Shown: positions 1 through 7,777 of the stretch, one piece after another | How positions within the stretch are numbered: the first letter of the stretch is position 1 | Layout of the letters: every line of letters starts with the position of its first letter | From: Paradevosia sp036499825 | GTDB taxonomy: Bacteria; Pseudomonadota; Alphaproteobacteria; Rhizobiales; Devosiaceae | Assembly: GCA_036499825.1 (NCBI GenBank) | Contig: DASYCZ010000041.1 | Span: forward strand, 243,593 to 307,592 | Reading direction: 5' to 3' | DNA: 64,000 bases | Notes under the pieces: model-generated | What the model was told of the DNA's origin: nothing | Databases searched by the model: none | What the model saw: only the letters and a program-made list of their open reading frames with translations | Program-made: the position numbers and the translations under genes

Positions 1-62
1 CCGTCGACTGGAAGCCTTATCCATCGGTTTACATGGATTTCCGCAAAGCCAAGCTGACCTAG
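1..62 (+). CDS. C-terminal end of a probable ABC solute-binding protein (partial)
   Basis: Only the last 19 codons and a TAG stop (60-62) are inside the window; the frame reads VDWKPYPSVYMDFRKAKLT. A short aromatic- and Lys-rich C-terminus directly before a Dpp-type ATPase and two permeases on the same strand fits the family-5 extracellular binding protein that normally opens such operons. The assignment rests on gene order, because the visible part carries no diagnostic motif. Confidence 0.55.
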   Translation, partial: VDWKPYPSVYMDFRKAKLT

Positions 63-111
63 TCTTTTGACGCACGACACACGGGGACGCGTCAGCCCGA
101 GGATTGAACGG

Positions 112-1749
112 ATGATTTCTAATACCGTCACAGAACGGGTCTGTATCGTTGAAAATCTCGGCATCGCCATTGGGGGTGCCGACCCGGTGACGCTGGTTGA
201 AGGCGTGTCTTTCGAAATCCCCAAGGGCGATTATTTCGCCCTTGTGGGAGAAAGCGGCAGCGGCAAGAGCATCACCTGCCATACCTTGATGCGGCTGTTG
301 CCGTTCAAGCCGCATCTCACCGGCCGCATCACCATCGATGGCGCCGATGTGTGGTCGCTGGACAAGCAGCAGCTGAACCAGTTCCGGCGCAAGTCCGTGG
401 GCATGGTGTTTCAGGATCCGCTGGCGGCGCTCAATCCAGTCCGCACCATCGGCTCGCAGATGCTGGAGACGTTGCGGCTATATTTCCCGCAAGCCGGCAA
501 TGAAGAACTGCGCACCCGTGCCGTCGACGCGCTCAAGGGCGTGCATATCCCACACCCCGAGCAGCGCCTGGAAGTCTATCCGCACCAGTTGTCCGGTGGT
601 CTCAACCAGCGCGTCATGATAGCGCTGGCGCTGCTGGGCGATCCGGCCCTGCTGATCGCCGACGAGCCCACCACGGCTCTCGACATGTCGGTGCAGGCCG
701 AAGTGCTCGATCTCATGGACGAGATGCGGCGCAAGAACAACCTGACGGTGCTGCTGGTCACCCATGATCTTGGTATCGTTCGCGACCGGGCGACCCACAT
801 CGCCGTCATGCACAAAGGCCATATCGTCGAACAGGGGCCGGCAAACCGCATCGTCAGTGCTCCTACGGCGGCCTATTCCAAGGAACTGTTCGAGGCCTCG
901 GCCGTCGAATGGCCGGACCGCTCGGCGATCAAGCCGCGCGAAAAGCCGCTGTGCCTGACCTTCGATAACGTCAACAAGACCTTCTTCACCTCGGCCCGGG
1001 ACCGCAAGGCCGGCGTCGGCGTGCCGGCCGCCAAAGACCTGTCCTTCAACGTGCGGCAGGGTGAGATCGTGGCGCTGGTCGGCGAGAGCGGCAGCGGCAA
1101 GACCACCGCCGCCAAGATGGCGATGGGGCTGATCAAACCCGACACCGGTGCCATCACCATCCATCCGTCGTCGCGCACCGGTGCGCCCAAGCTCAACGTG
1201 CAGATGGTGTTCCAGCACCCGCGCGATTCCCTCGATCCGCTGATGAAGGTCGGTGCGCAGCTGCACGAAGTGCTCAAGGTGCATGGCTGGCGCGACGCCC
1301 AGAAACGGCGCGAGCATATCGCCAAGATCATCGAGGATGTGGGCCTTGGCGCGCATGTGCTGGACCGGCGTCCGACCTTTTTGAGCGGTGGCGAGGCGCA
1401 GCGCGTCGTCATCGCGCGGGCGCTGTTGCTGGAGCCCGACATGCTGATCGCCGACGAGCCGCTATCGGCGGTCGACGTGCGCATCCAGAAGCACATCCTG
1501 CAATGTTTCCAACGGCTGCGCGAGCGGCTGGGAATCGCGATCCTGCTGATCACGCACGATCTGCGCGTCGTGTTCGAGATCGCCGATCAGGTCGTGGTGC
1601 TGCGCCATGGCTGCGTCATCGAGGATATTCCCGTGGCGCTGTTCTCCGACGGCAACCGGCATGAATACACGCAGATGCTGATCGATGCCGTGCCCGGCAA
1701 GGGCATGACCGGCTCGGGAAGTCGCGCTGCCAAGATGGTCGTGGCATGA
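112..1749 (+). CDS. Fused dipeptide/oligopeptide ABC transporter ATPase (DppD-DppF fusion)
   Basis: This 545-residue protein holds two complete ABC ATPase domains. Domain 1 has Walker A GESGSGKS (about residues 46-53), signature LSGGLNQR (about 160) and Walker B LLIADEP. Domain 2 has GESGSGKT (about 324), signature LSGGEAQR (about 424) and LIADEPLSAVD. It should energise import of a peptide- or opine-like solute at the cytoplasmic face of the two following permeases, replacing the usual separate DppD and DppF. The ATG at 112 is preferred to the in-frame TTG at 67 because a GAGGA motif sits about 9 bases before it and the extra 15 residues look untypical. The next gene starts 24 bases downstream, so the genes are probably one operon. 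Confidence 0.93.
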   Translation: MISNTVTERVCIVENLGIAIGGADPVTLVEGVSFEIPKGDYFALVGESGSGKSITCHTLMRLLPFKPHLTGRITIDGADVWSLDKQQLNQFRRKSVGMVFQDPLAALNPVRTIGSQMLETLRLYFPQAGNEELRTRAVDALKGVHIPHPEQRLEVYPHQLSGGLNQRVMIALALLGDPALLIADEPTTALDMSVQAEVLDLMDEMRRKNNLTVLLVTHDLGIVRDRATHIAVMHKGHIVEQGPANRIVSAPTAAYSKELFEASAVEWPDRSAIKPREKPLCLTFDNVNKTFFTSARDRKAGVGVPAAKDLSFNVRQGEIVALVGESGSGKTTAAKMAMGLIKPDTGAITIHPSSRTGAPKLNVQMVFQHPRDSLDPLMKVGAQLHEVLKVHGWRDAQKRREHIAKIIEDVGLGAHVLDRRPTFLSGGEAQRVVIARALLLEPDMLIADEPLSAVDVRIQKHILQCFQRLRERLGIAILLITHDLRVVFEIADQVVVLRHGCVIEDIPVALFSDGNRHEYTQMLIDAVPGKGMTGSGSRAAKMVVA

Positions 1750-1773
1750 CCGCCCGGGCGATGGAGTGATGCG

Positions 1774-2697
1774 ATGATGCTTTTTTCGAGACTTCTGCGA
1801 GCCGTCGTCTCGCTCTGGGTTATCGTGACGCTGGTGTTCGTCGCCCTGCGCGCCACGGGTGATCCGGTGCTGGCGGTGTTCAATCCCGACGACACCACGC
1901 AGGCCGCGCTCGATGCCTATCGCGAGCAGTGGGGCTATACGGGCTCCATCCTGCAGCAATACCTGGTTTATGTGGCCAACATCTTTCATGGCCAGTTCGG
2001 CATCTCCAACATGAGCAACCGCGACGCCTTCGGGGTCGTGCTGGAACGCCTGCCGGCGACGCTGCAACTGGTCGGCCTCGCTGCCGTGGTCATGGTGGCG
2101 ATCGGTGTGCCGGTAGGCGCCATCGCGGCGATCAATGCCGGCGGCAAGATCGACCGGCTGATCATGGCCGGCTCGACCGTCGGTTTCGCGCTGCCCAACT
2201 TCGTGCTCGGCCTGGTGCTGATCCTGGTGTTTTCCGTCAACCTGCACCTGTTGCCCAGCAACGGTATCGGCTCGCCCAAGAACCTCGTCATGCCGGTTTT
2301 GACCATTGGTCTGGCGCAGGCGGCGATCTTCACGCGCTTCGTGCGCTCGGCGGTGCTCGATGCGCTGAAATTGTCCTGCGTGACATCGGCGCGGGCGCGC
2401 GGACTGGATGAGTGGCAGATCTTCGTCCACCACGTCATTCCAAACGCGCTGTTGCCGCTGGTGACCATTGCGCCGTTGCTGGTGGGCGCCATGGTGGCGG
2501 CCGGCTCGGTGGTGGAATCGGTGTTCGGCTGGCCCGGCGTCGGTCGCCTGATCGTGGATTCCGTGGCTCAGCGCGATCTGGCGGTGTTGCAGGTGATCAT
2601 CATGCTGGTCGCCATCCTGATGATCGTTACCAATCTCATTGTCGACCTGGCCTATGTCCGGCTCGATCCCCGAACTGCCGCGGCGCGGTCCCACTAA
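1774..2697 (+). CDS. ABC transporter permease, DppB/OppB type
   Basis: This 307-residue integral membrane protein has the DppB layout: an N-terminal membrane helix, a periplasmic segment, then a core of helices with the ATPase-contacting EAA-like loop near ARARGLDEWQIFVHHVIPNA (about residues 207-227). It pairs with the following DppC-type permease to form the channel driven by the fused ATPase upstream. Length and spacing are normal for the family. The substrate cannot be read from the sequence. Confidence 0.92.
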   Translation: MMLFSRLLRAVVSLWVIVTLVFVALRATGDPVLAVFNPDDTTQAALDAYREQWGYTGSILQQYLVYVANIFHGQFGISNMSNRDAFGVVLERLPATLQLVGLAAVVMVAIGVPVGAIAAINAGGKIDRLIMAGSTVGFALPNFVLGLVLILVFSVNLHLLPSNGIGSPKNLVMPVLTIGLAQAAIFTRFVRSAVLDALKLSCVTSARARGLDEWQIFVHHVIPNALLPLVTIAPLLVGAMVAAGSVVESVFGWPGVGRLIVDSVAQRDLAVLQVIIMLVAILMIVTNLIVDLAYVRLDPRTAAARSH

Positions 2698-2720
2698 CCG
2701 CACCTTCCAGGGAGGCTCAA

Positions 2721-3578
2721 TTGGCCGATACCGTCATTGAACGCAAGAAGATCTCGATATTCCGGACGGTGCCCATCGTGGTGCAGTTGTCGGTGCTGTG
2801 GCTGGTAGCCTGCCTGTCGCTGATCGTGCTGCTGCCCTTCCTGCACCTGCCGGACGTGACGGCCGTCGACCTGATGGCGCGCCTGCAGCCACCGATCGGC
2901 GTTGGCGGGAGCTGGCAACATTTCCTGGGCACCGACGATCTGGGGCGCGATATCTTTGCGCGTCTCATCGCTTCGCTGCGCACGAGCCTGGTGCTGGCGC
3001 TGGGCGCGACGATCATCTCCGCCGCGATCGGCACGACCATCGGGATTCTCGCCGCCCATTTCGGCGGCTGGGTCGATCAACTGGTAGTCGCCGCCGTCGA
3101 CGCGCAAGTGTCGGTGCCGTTCATCATCATCTCGCTGACGCTGACCGCGCTGTTCGGCAACAATCTGATCCTGTTCATCTTCATCCTCGGCCTGTTTGGC
3201 TGGGAGCGCTTCGCCCGCCTGTCACGCGCCATGACCATGGCGTCGCGCGGCCATGGCTATGTGCTGGCCATGAACACGCTGGGCTTTCCATGGAGCCGCA
3301 TCTACCTCCGACACGTGCTGCCCAATATCGCCAGCACGCTGCTGGTGACGGCGACCATCAATTTCCCCGAAGTGATCCTCCTGGAAACCTCGCTGAGTTT
3401 CCTCGGCCTCGGCATCCAGCCGCCCATGAGCAGCCTCGGCAACATGCTGGGCTTCGGCCGCAGCTATCTGCTCACCGGCTGGTGGATCGCCGTCGTCCCC
3501 GGCATCGCCATCTTCATGTGCACCCTGTCCATCAGCATCATCGGCGACTGGGCTCGCGGAATCATCGGGCGGACGTAA
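2721..3578 (+). CDS. ABC transporter permease, DppC/OppC type
   Basis: This 285-residue permease shows the DppC hallmarks HFLGTDDLGRDIFARLI near the N-terminal third and the EAA-like loop followed by RHVLPNIASTLLV, plus the terminal SLSFLGLGIQPP motif. The start is taken as TTG at 2721 because AGGGAGG lies 5 bases upstream (2709-2715); the frame is open further upstream but that part overlaps the previous gene in another frame. It is the last gene of the operon, and a hairpin follows at 3594-3622. Confidence 0.92.
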   Translation: MADTVIERKKISIFRTVPIVVQLSVLWLVACLSLIVLLPFLHLPDVTAVDLMARLQPPIGVGGSWQHFLGTDDLGRDIFARLIASLRTSLVLALGATIISAAIGTTIGILAAHFGGWVDQLVVAAVDAQVSVPFIIISLTLTALFGNNLILFIFILGLFGWERFARLSRAMTMASRGHGYVLAMNTLGFPWSRIYLRHVLPNIASTLLVTATINFPEVILLETSLSFLGLGIQPPMSSLGNMLGFGRSYLLTGWWIAVVPGIAIFMCTLSISIIGDWARGIIGRT

Positions 3579-3593
3579 GGTCCGGTTGTGGGC

Positions 3594-3622
3594 CTTGTCG
3601 TCTCGTCACCAGAGGCGACAAG
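3594..3622. terminator. Stem-loop between convergent operons
   Basis: CTTGTCGTCTC (3594-3604) pairs with GAGGCGACAAG (3612-3622) through 11 base pairs including one G-T wobble, with the loop GTCACCA. It lies between the stop of the DppC-type permease (3578) and the stop of the convergent isomerase gene (3680), so it could end transcription from either side. No T-run follows on either strand, so a factor-independent role is uncertain. Confidence 0.45.
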
Positions 3623-3679
3623 TGCGGCTGTGGCTGGCAGGTGGCGGCGTGATGAATTCGCCTGCCGCCGGTTCCTGGG

Positions 3680-4474
3680 CTAAAGGCGATCGCGCCAGCC
3701 CAGGCCGGCTTCGGTACCGGCTTTCGGATTGTATTCGCAGCCGATGTAGCCGCGATAGCCGATCTCGGTAAGCGCCAGGCGGACCGCCGCGAAATCGACA
3801 CTGCCGCTGCCCGGCTCGTTGCGGGCGGGATGATCGGCGACATGCACATGCACGATGGCCGGGCCGCCTTTGCGGATCGTCTCGGCGGCGTCGAGGCCGA
3901 TATTGGTGGTGTGGAAGACGTCGAACATCATCCGCAGATTGTCGCGCCCGACCGCATTTACCGCCTCAAGCACCATGAGCGGACTGGAAACAAAATAGCC
4001 AGGCATGCTCATCGCTTCGACGATGATGGTGATGCCATGGGACTTGGCCGCATCAGCCGCCTGGCCGAGATTGTCGAGATAGGTGTTCCAGGCAATCTCC
4101 GGCGCGACGCCATCAGGCGTATTGCCCGAGAGCACATGCACCATGCCGCAGCCGATGGCGGCCGCATAGTCGAGGCTCTTGTGCAGGTAGTTGCGGAAAT
4201 CGTCGCGGCGGCCCGGTTGCGCGGCAAGGCCCTTCTCACCGCTGGCGCTGTCGCCGAATACGCCGCACTGGACATAGGGCAGGCCGCTATCGGCCAATAG
4301 TTGCGCCATGCGTGGGGCCGGCACGCCGTAGGGTTCCGGATTTTCCACACCCACAAAGCCGGATTGGGCGGCGGCAGCGATGCGCTGCTCGAAGGGAATG
4401 TCGGTAAACAGATGCCCGATATGGGCGCTCAGCCGTTCCCGCCAGGGAGCAGCTGGAGAAAAGGAAATTGCCAC
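3680..4474 (-). CDS. Hydroxypyruvate isomerase/sugar-phosphate isomerase-epimerase family TIM barrel
   Basis: This 264-residue protein of the AP-endonuclease-2/Hyi superfamily is a metal-dependent TIM barrel that usually isomerises or epimerises small hydroxy-oxo acids or sugars. Family signatures include the metal-binding Glu in IIVEAMSMPGYF, Asp/His in MMFDVFHTTN, HVHVADHPARNEPGSG and the C-terminal GCEYNP. It ends a four-gene minus-strand run (RraA, leaderless binding protein, racemase-like, this gene), with only 6 bases to the preceding gene. A second, more canonical Hyi homologue lies at 7778 on the other side of the LysR gene. The substrate is unknown. Confidence 0.85.
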   Translation of the reverse strand: MAISFSPAAPWRERLSAHIGHLFTDIPFEQRIAAAAQSGFVGVENPEPYGVPAPRMAQLLADSGLPYVQCGVFGDSASGEKGLAAQPGRRDDFRNYLHKSLDYAAAIGCGMVHVLSGNTPDGVAPEIAWNTYLDNLGQAADAAKSHGITIIVEAMSMPGYFVSSPLMVLEAVNAVGRDNLRMMFDVFHTTNIGLDAAETIRKGGPAIVHVHVADHPARNEPGSGSVDFAAVRLALTEIGYRGYIGCEYNPKAGTEAGLGWRDRL

Positions 4475-4480
4475 CAGAAG

Positions 4481-5143
4481 TCAGCCCTCGATCAGTTCGC
4501 GCATGCGGGCGACCGCCGCGCCGGGAGCGCTCAGCACCGGCACGGTCACCCGGCCCTGCACCATAGCGGCAGCGCGCGAGGTCGAAAAGTGCGCCAGCAT
4601 GATGGTGTCGACATCGGTCAACTCCGGCGCCCGTTCGGCGATCAGCCGGTTGTGCGTGGCGGCATCGCCCTTGCGCAGCGCCGTCATGGCGTCCTCGACC
4701 AGAATGGTCTTCAGCGTCGCTGGCGACTTTACCTCGGCTACATATTCGTTGAACTCGTCGTTCATGGTGCCCACGGAGGGGCCGAATGTCGCGATCATGC
4801 CGATGCGCGCGCCATTGGCGACAGCGGCGTGGAACATCGCCTCATTGGGTTTCAGCACCGGCACCGGCACTTCCATCGCCAGCTTCTCGATAGCGGGACC
4901 GAAGGCCGAGCAGGTGACCAGAATGCCGTCGGCGCCGATGGAATAGGCATAGCGACCGAAGTTCACGAAGCGATCGATCATCGCCTCGGAGAGGTCCGGC
5001 TCGCTGGCCCGGTCTGGGCTCAGCGCATCGTCGAGCAGGTTCACCAGGCGCGCTTCGGGCCAAAGATCCTTGAAGGCGGTCTGCACCGGCTCCATGGCGA
5101 CGGGGGTGGCATGCAGGAGAACGATTCTGGGAGCGGACGCCAT
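4481..5143 (-). CDS. Aspartate/glutamate racemase-fold protein with one catalytic Cys
   Basis: This 220-residue protein resembles the Asp/Glu/hydantoin racemase superfamily, which also includes arylmalonate decarboxylase and maleate isomerase. The first catalytic Cys is present in GILVTCSAFGP (Cys78). At the place of the second Cys (usual motif LGCT) the sequence reads LAHF, so His185 appears to replace it. A two-Cys 1,1-proton-transfer racemase is therefore unlikely; single-base chemistry such as decarboxylation, isomerisation or lyase action is more plausible. It sits between the isomerase and the leaderless binding-fold gene, probably in one operon. Confidence 0.8.
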   Translation of the reverse strand: MASAPRIVLLHATPVAMEPVQTAFKDLWPEARLVNLLDDALSPDRASEPDLSEAMIDRFVNFGRYAYSIGADGILVTCSAFGPAIEKLAMEVPVPVLKPNEAMFHAAVANGARIGMIATFGPSVGTMNDEFNEYVAEVKSPATLKTILVEDAMTALRKGDAATHNRLIAERAPELTDVDTIMLAHFSTSRAAAMVQGRVTVPVLSAPGAAVARMRELIEG

Positions 5144-5166
5144 GGGGGGGTTCTCGCGGCTGGAGG

Positions 5167-5889
5167 TCAGTCGAACAGCGGCTGGAGGCCGATGCTGAGG
5201 TAGGTCTCGCGGGCCTTGGGCGTCAACAGCACTTCGATGAAGCGCGCCGCGCCTTCGGGATCGCCAGCGTCACTGAACACCGCGGCGCTGAAATCGGTGG
5301 TCGCCTGCAGCTCCGGCGGGAACGGGCCGACGAGATCGACGCCCTTGACGGCGCGCAATTCACTCACCTGCTGGATGGCGAGTTCGACCTCGCCATTGAC
5401 CACCTTTTCACCGGTCAGGCCGACGGGGATGACGACGGCCTTGGCCCGGATCTTGTCGCCGATACCGAGCTGGTCGATGAGTTTTTCGAAATAGATGCCG
5501 CTGGCCCCGGCGCGGGAATAGACCAGCGATGGCACGTCGAGCAGTGTCTGGCGCAGGCGCTCGGCGGTGGAAATATCGGGCTTGGGCGCACCCGCCATCA
5601 CCGCGACGCCAACGGCCGCCTGGGCCACCGGCTTGCGGGTCGCGGTGTCGATCATGCCCTTGGCGGCCAGTTCGTCCAATGCCCAGTCGATGGCCACGAT
5701 GGCGTCGGCGCGCTCGCCGGCCGCGATACGCTGCATCAACGCAACGGTGGGGTCCCAGACGAGCGTGGCGTCCGATCCAGTCTTGCGGAATTCCGGCAGG
5801 ATGAAATCGTCGACCATGGCTCGGATGACGAGCGCGCTCATGACGGTAACCGGACGGGTCGTGCTGCCGCTCATCTGGGACATCCTCAA
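5167..5889 (-). CDS. Leaderless ModA-like solute-binding-fold protein
   Basis: This 240-residue protein has the fold signature of ModA/PBP-like type II binding proteins: MSALVIRAMVDDFILPEF at the N-terminus, a DALVAIDWALDE-like segment (read here as DAIVAIDWALDE), SRAGASGIYFEKLI, and the C-terminal ALxFIxxLxxPxA-like end AARFIEVLLTPKARETYLS. It has no signal peptide or lipobox: strand beta-1 starts within 14 residues of the Met, so it should be cytoplasmic. Genome annotations often call such genes molybdate-binding proteins, but no modBC lies nearby. The neighbours are enzymes 23 and 6 bases away, suggesting ligand sensing, sequestration or an enzyme-accessory role. Several Met codons (residues 1, 3, 6) could be the start. 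Confidence 0.75.
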   Translation of the reverse strand: MRMSQMSGSTTRPVTVMSALVIRAMVDDFILPEFRKTGSDATLVWDPTVALMQRIAAGERADAIVAIDWALDELAAKGMIDTATRKPVAQAAVGVAVMAGAPKPDISTAERLRQTLLDVPSLVYSRAGASGIYFEKLIDQLGIGDKIRAKAVVIPVGLTGEKVVNGEVELAIQQVSELRAVKGVDLVGPFPPELQATTDFSAAVFSDAGDPEGAARFIEVLLTPKARETYLSIGLQPLFD

Positions 5890-5895
5890 CTGCGG

Positions 5896-6591
5896 TTAGA
5901 GATAATCGACCTTGAAATCGATCTTTGCGAGGCAGTCGTCGATCCACTTGCGGTCGACGGTGCCGTTACGGACGCGCTGGCGCTGGGCGTTCTCACCCTC
6001 GAGGCGCTTGGCGGCTTCCTTGTAGACGAGTTCGGTTTCATCGAACGGAATGCACATCAGCCCGTCGTCGTCGCCGATCATCAGGTCGCCCGGCTGGATC
6101 ACCATGCCGTCGATGGCGATCGCCACGTTAATCTCGCCCGGGCCGTCATGGTAGGGACCGCGATGGGTGATGCCGGCGGCGAACACCGGGAACGGGTGGT
6201 TCTTGACGTGGCCGGAGTCCCGGATGGCGCCATAGATGACGACGCCGGCGAGGCCGCGCGTCTCGGCATGGGTCAGCATCATCTCGCCCACGATGGCGTT
6301 GGTGCAATCGCCGCCGGCATCGACCACGATGATGTCGCCGGGCAGGGCCGTGTCGATGGCCTTGTGGACAAAGAGATTGTCACCGGGGCGGGTCTTCACG
6401 GTGAAGGCCGGACCGGCCAGAACCGTGCCGCCGGCATGGCGGGGGCGGAGGCTGGCGCCTCCGGCTGTGAGGCGCGACATGGAATCGCTGATGACGGCGG
6501 CCGGAATTACGCGGAATTGCTCCACGGTTGCGGGCGAAACCCGCCTCTTCGGCTGCATTACCCTCAGGTTCGGCATCTCTTGATCCTTCAT
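5896..6591 (-). CDS. RraA-family aldolase (HMG/CHA aldolase-like)
   Basis: This 231-residue protein is of the RraA/MenG fold. The catalytic Arg-Asp pair of class II HMG/CHA aldolases is present in YGAIRDSGHV, and GDIIVVDAGGD and PGDLMIGDDDGLMCIP are the typical glycine-rich strands. Members with the RD pair cleave 4-hydroxy-4-methyl-2-oxoglutarate-like or other 2-keto-4-hydroxy acids to pyruvate, using a divalent metal. True RNase E inhibitors are shorter and serve elsewhere. It is the first gene of the minus-strand run and is transcribed divergently from the LysR gene at 6758, which probably controls it. Confidence 0.85.
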   Translation of the reverse strand: MKDQEMPNLRVMQPKRRVSPATVEQFRVIPAAVISDSMSRLTAGGASLRPRHAGGTVLAGPAFTVKTRPGDNLFVHKAIDTALPGDIIVVDAGGDCTNAIVGEMMLTHAETRGLAGVVIYGAIRDSGHVKNHPFPVFAAGITHRGPYHDGPGEINVAIAIDGMVIQPGDLMIGDDDGLMCIPFDETELVYKEAAKRLEGENAQRQRVRNGTVDRKWIDDCLAKIDFKVDYL

Positions 6592-6712
6592 GTGCAGTTG
6601 CGGAACGGCCTCGCCCGAGGCTGTGGTTCCAATCGCGGATTAGCGCGGCGCCGATGGCGTCCATCGCGCTGCAAATGCCGGAAACTAGGGCGCTTCGACG
6701 CCATGCGGCCAA

Positions 6713-6736
6713 TATAGATTTCTAATTCCGGCTATA
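6713..6736. promoter_or_regulatory. Inverted repeat in divergent RraA-LysR promoter region (candidate LysR operator)
   Basis: TATAG (6713-6717) and CTATA (6732-6736) form a perfect inverted repeat with 14 bases between the arms, in the 166-bp region between the divergent starts at 6591 and 6758. LysR-type regulators commonly bind dyads of this size near their own promoter. Assignment is by position and symmetry only. Confidence 0.4.
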
Positions 6737-6757
6737 AAAATGATGTATGGTCAGGCC

Positions 6758-7693
6758 ATGAAAAACTTTCTCGACAGCAAGCGCTTGCGCTACTTCAAGG
6801 CGATCGCCGAACATGGCTCGCTGTCGGGCGCCGCGCGGGCGCTGAACCTGGCGCAGCCGGCCCTCAGCCATCATGTCACCGAGCTCGAAACGCAGCTTGG
6901 CGTGCGTATCCTCGAGCGTCGCCACGATGGCGTGTCGCTGACCGAGGCGGGCAAGGTCTTGCTGCGCCACGCCATCGACATCACGGCGCGCGTCGAGAAG
7001 GCCGAGATCGAGCTGGCGCGTTTCGCCCGCGACCAGGGCACCAAGGTCAAGGTGCGGCTCGCCGTGATTTCCTCGCTGGCCTCCGACCTAACGCCGGTGC
7101 TGTTCGAGGTGCTTTCGCGCGAGATGCCGGAGATCGTGCTGCGCATCACCGAATCCGGCACGCTCGACAGCCGCGATCTGCTCGATCGTGGCGAGGCGGA
7201 TTTCGCCGTATACCTTACGCCCGAAGATGCCGGCGGGGAGCTGCCGCTGGCGCGAGAGCGACTATATTTCGTTACGACCGGCAACAGCGCGGTTGCCGAT
7301 CCGGTCAGTTTCGCCGAAGTCGCCGAACAAAACCTGGTCATGCCGGCACTGGGTAACCCACTGCGTTCTTTTGCCGAAAACGCGGCCGCCTCGACCGGTC
7401 ATGCGCTTAACGTCGTGCTCGAAGTCGATGGTTCCGAACCGCGGCGCAATGCGGTGCTGGCGGGGCTGGGCAGCACCATCGTGGGTGCCCATTCGGTCCA
7501 TGGCGCCGGACGGCGCGTCGGCATCGTGGCGCGGCCTATCGTCGAGCCGGTGCTGTTTCGGCCGATCTTCTTCGGCGCGCGACGGGGTCTCGATCCGGCA
7601 TTGGTGGCGCGCATCCGCAGCATCATGGCGAAGGCTTTCGCCGATTTCGGCGGCATGGAAGTCGATCCTGCCCTCACTGATGCAGATGCCTGA
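6758..7693 (+). CDS. LysR-family transcriptional regulator
   Basis: This 311-residue protein has an N-terminal winged helix-turn-helix (RYFKAIAEHGSLSGAARALNLAQPALSHHV..ELETQLGVRILERR, read across residues 10-53) and a LysR substrate-binding domain to the C-terminus. It is of the CbbR/NAC-like subgroup. The ATG at 6758 is chosen over the ATG at 6740 because the earlier one gives an untypical six-residue extension. It lies between the divergent minus-strand enzyme operon and the plus-strand isomerase/TRAP genes, so it probably regulates both. The inducer is unknown. Confidence 0.93.
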   Translation: MKNFLDSKRLRYFKAIAEHGSLSGAARALNLAQPALSHHVTELETQLGVRILERRHDGVSLTEAGKVLLRHAIDITARVEKAEIELARFARDQGTKVKVRLAVISSLASDLTPVLFEVLSREMPEIVLRITESGTLDSRDLLDRGEADFAVYLTPEDAGGELPLARERLYFVTTGNSAVADPVSFAEVAEQNLVMPALGNPLRSFAENAAASTGHALNVVLEVDGSEPRRNAVLAGLGSTIVGAHSVHGAGRRVGIVARPIVEPVLFRPIFFGARRGLDPALVARIRSIMAKAFADFGGMEVDPALTDADA

Positions 7694-7777
7694 ATAAATC
7701 CCCGGCCTATTGCTATTGGACGCCGCTATCTGCTCTCGTTACGTCCAACGACAAGCCGAACGGGAGGACTGCGCGCC

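Noticed and set aside
478..1356. Long open frames on the strand opposite the fused ATPase gene, and many similar frames opposite other genes
   Set aside because: They are shadows typical of GC-rich coding DNA, with His/Arg/Asp-rich or Ser/Arg-rich translations, no domain motifs, no ribosome sites, and complete overlap with recognised genes.
5896..6591. RraA as regulator of RNase E
   Set aside because: The protein is longer than RraA of enterobacteria, keeps the Arg-Asp aldolase pair and lies in a catabolic operon, so an aldolase role is much more likely.
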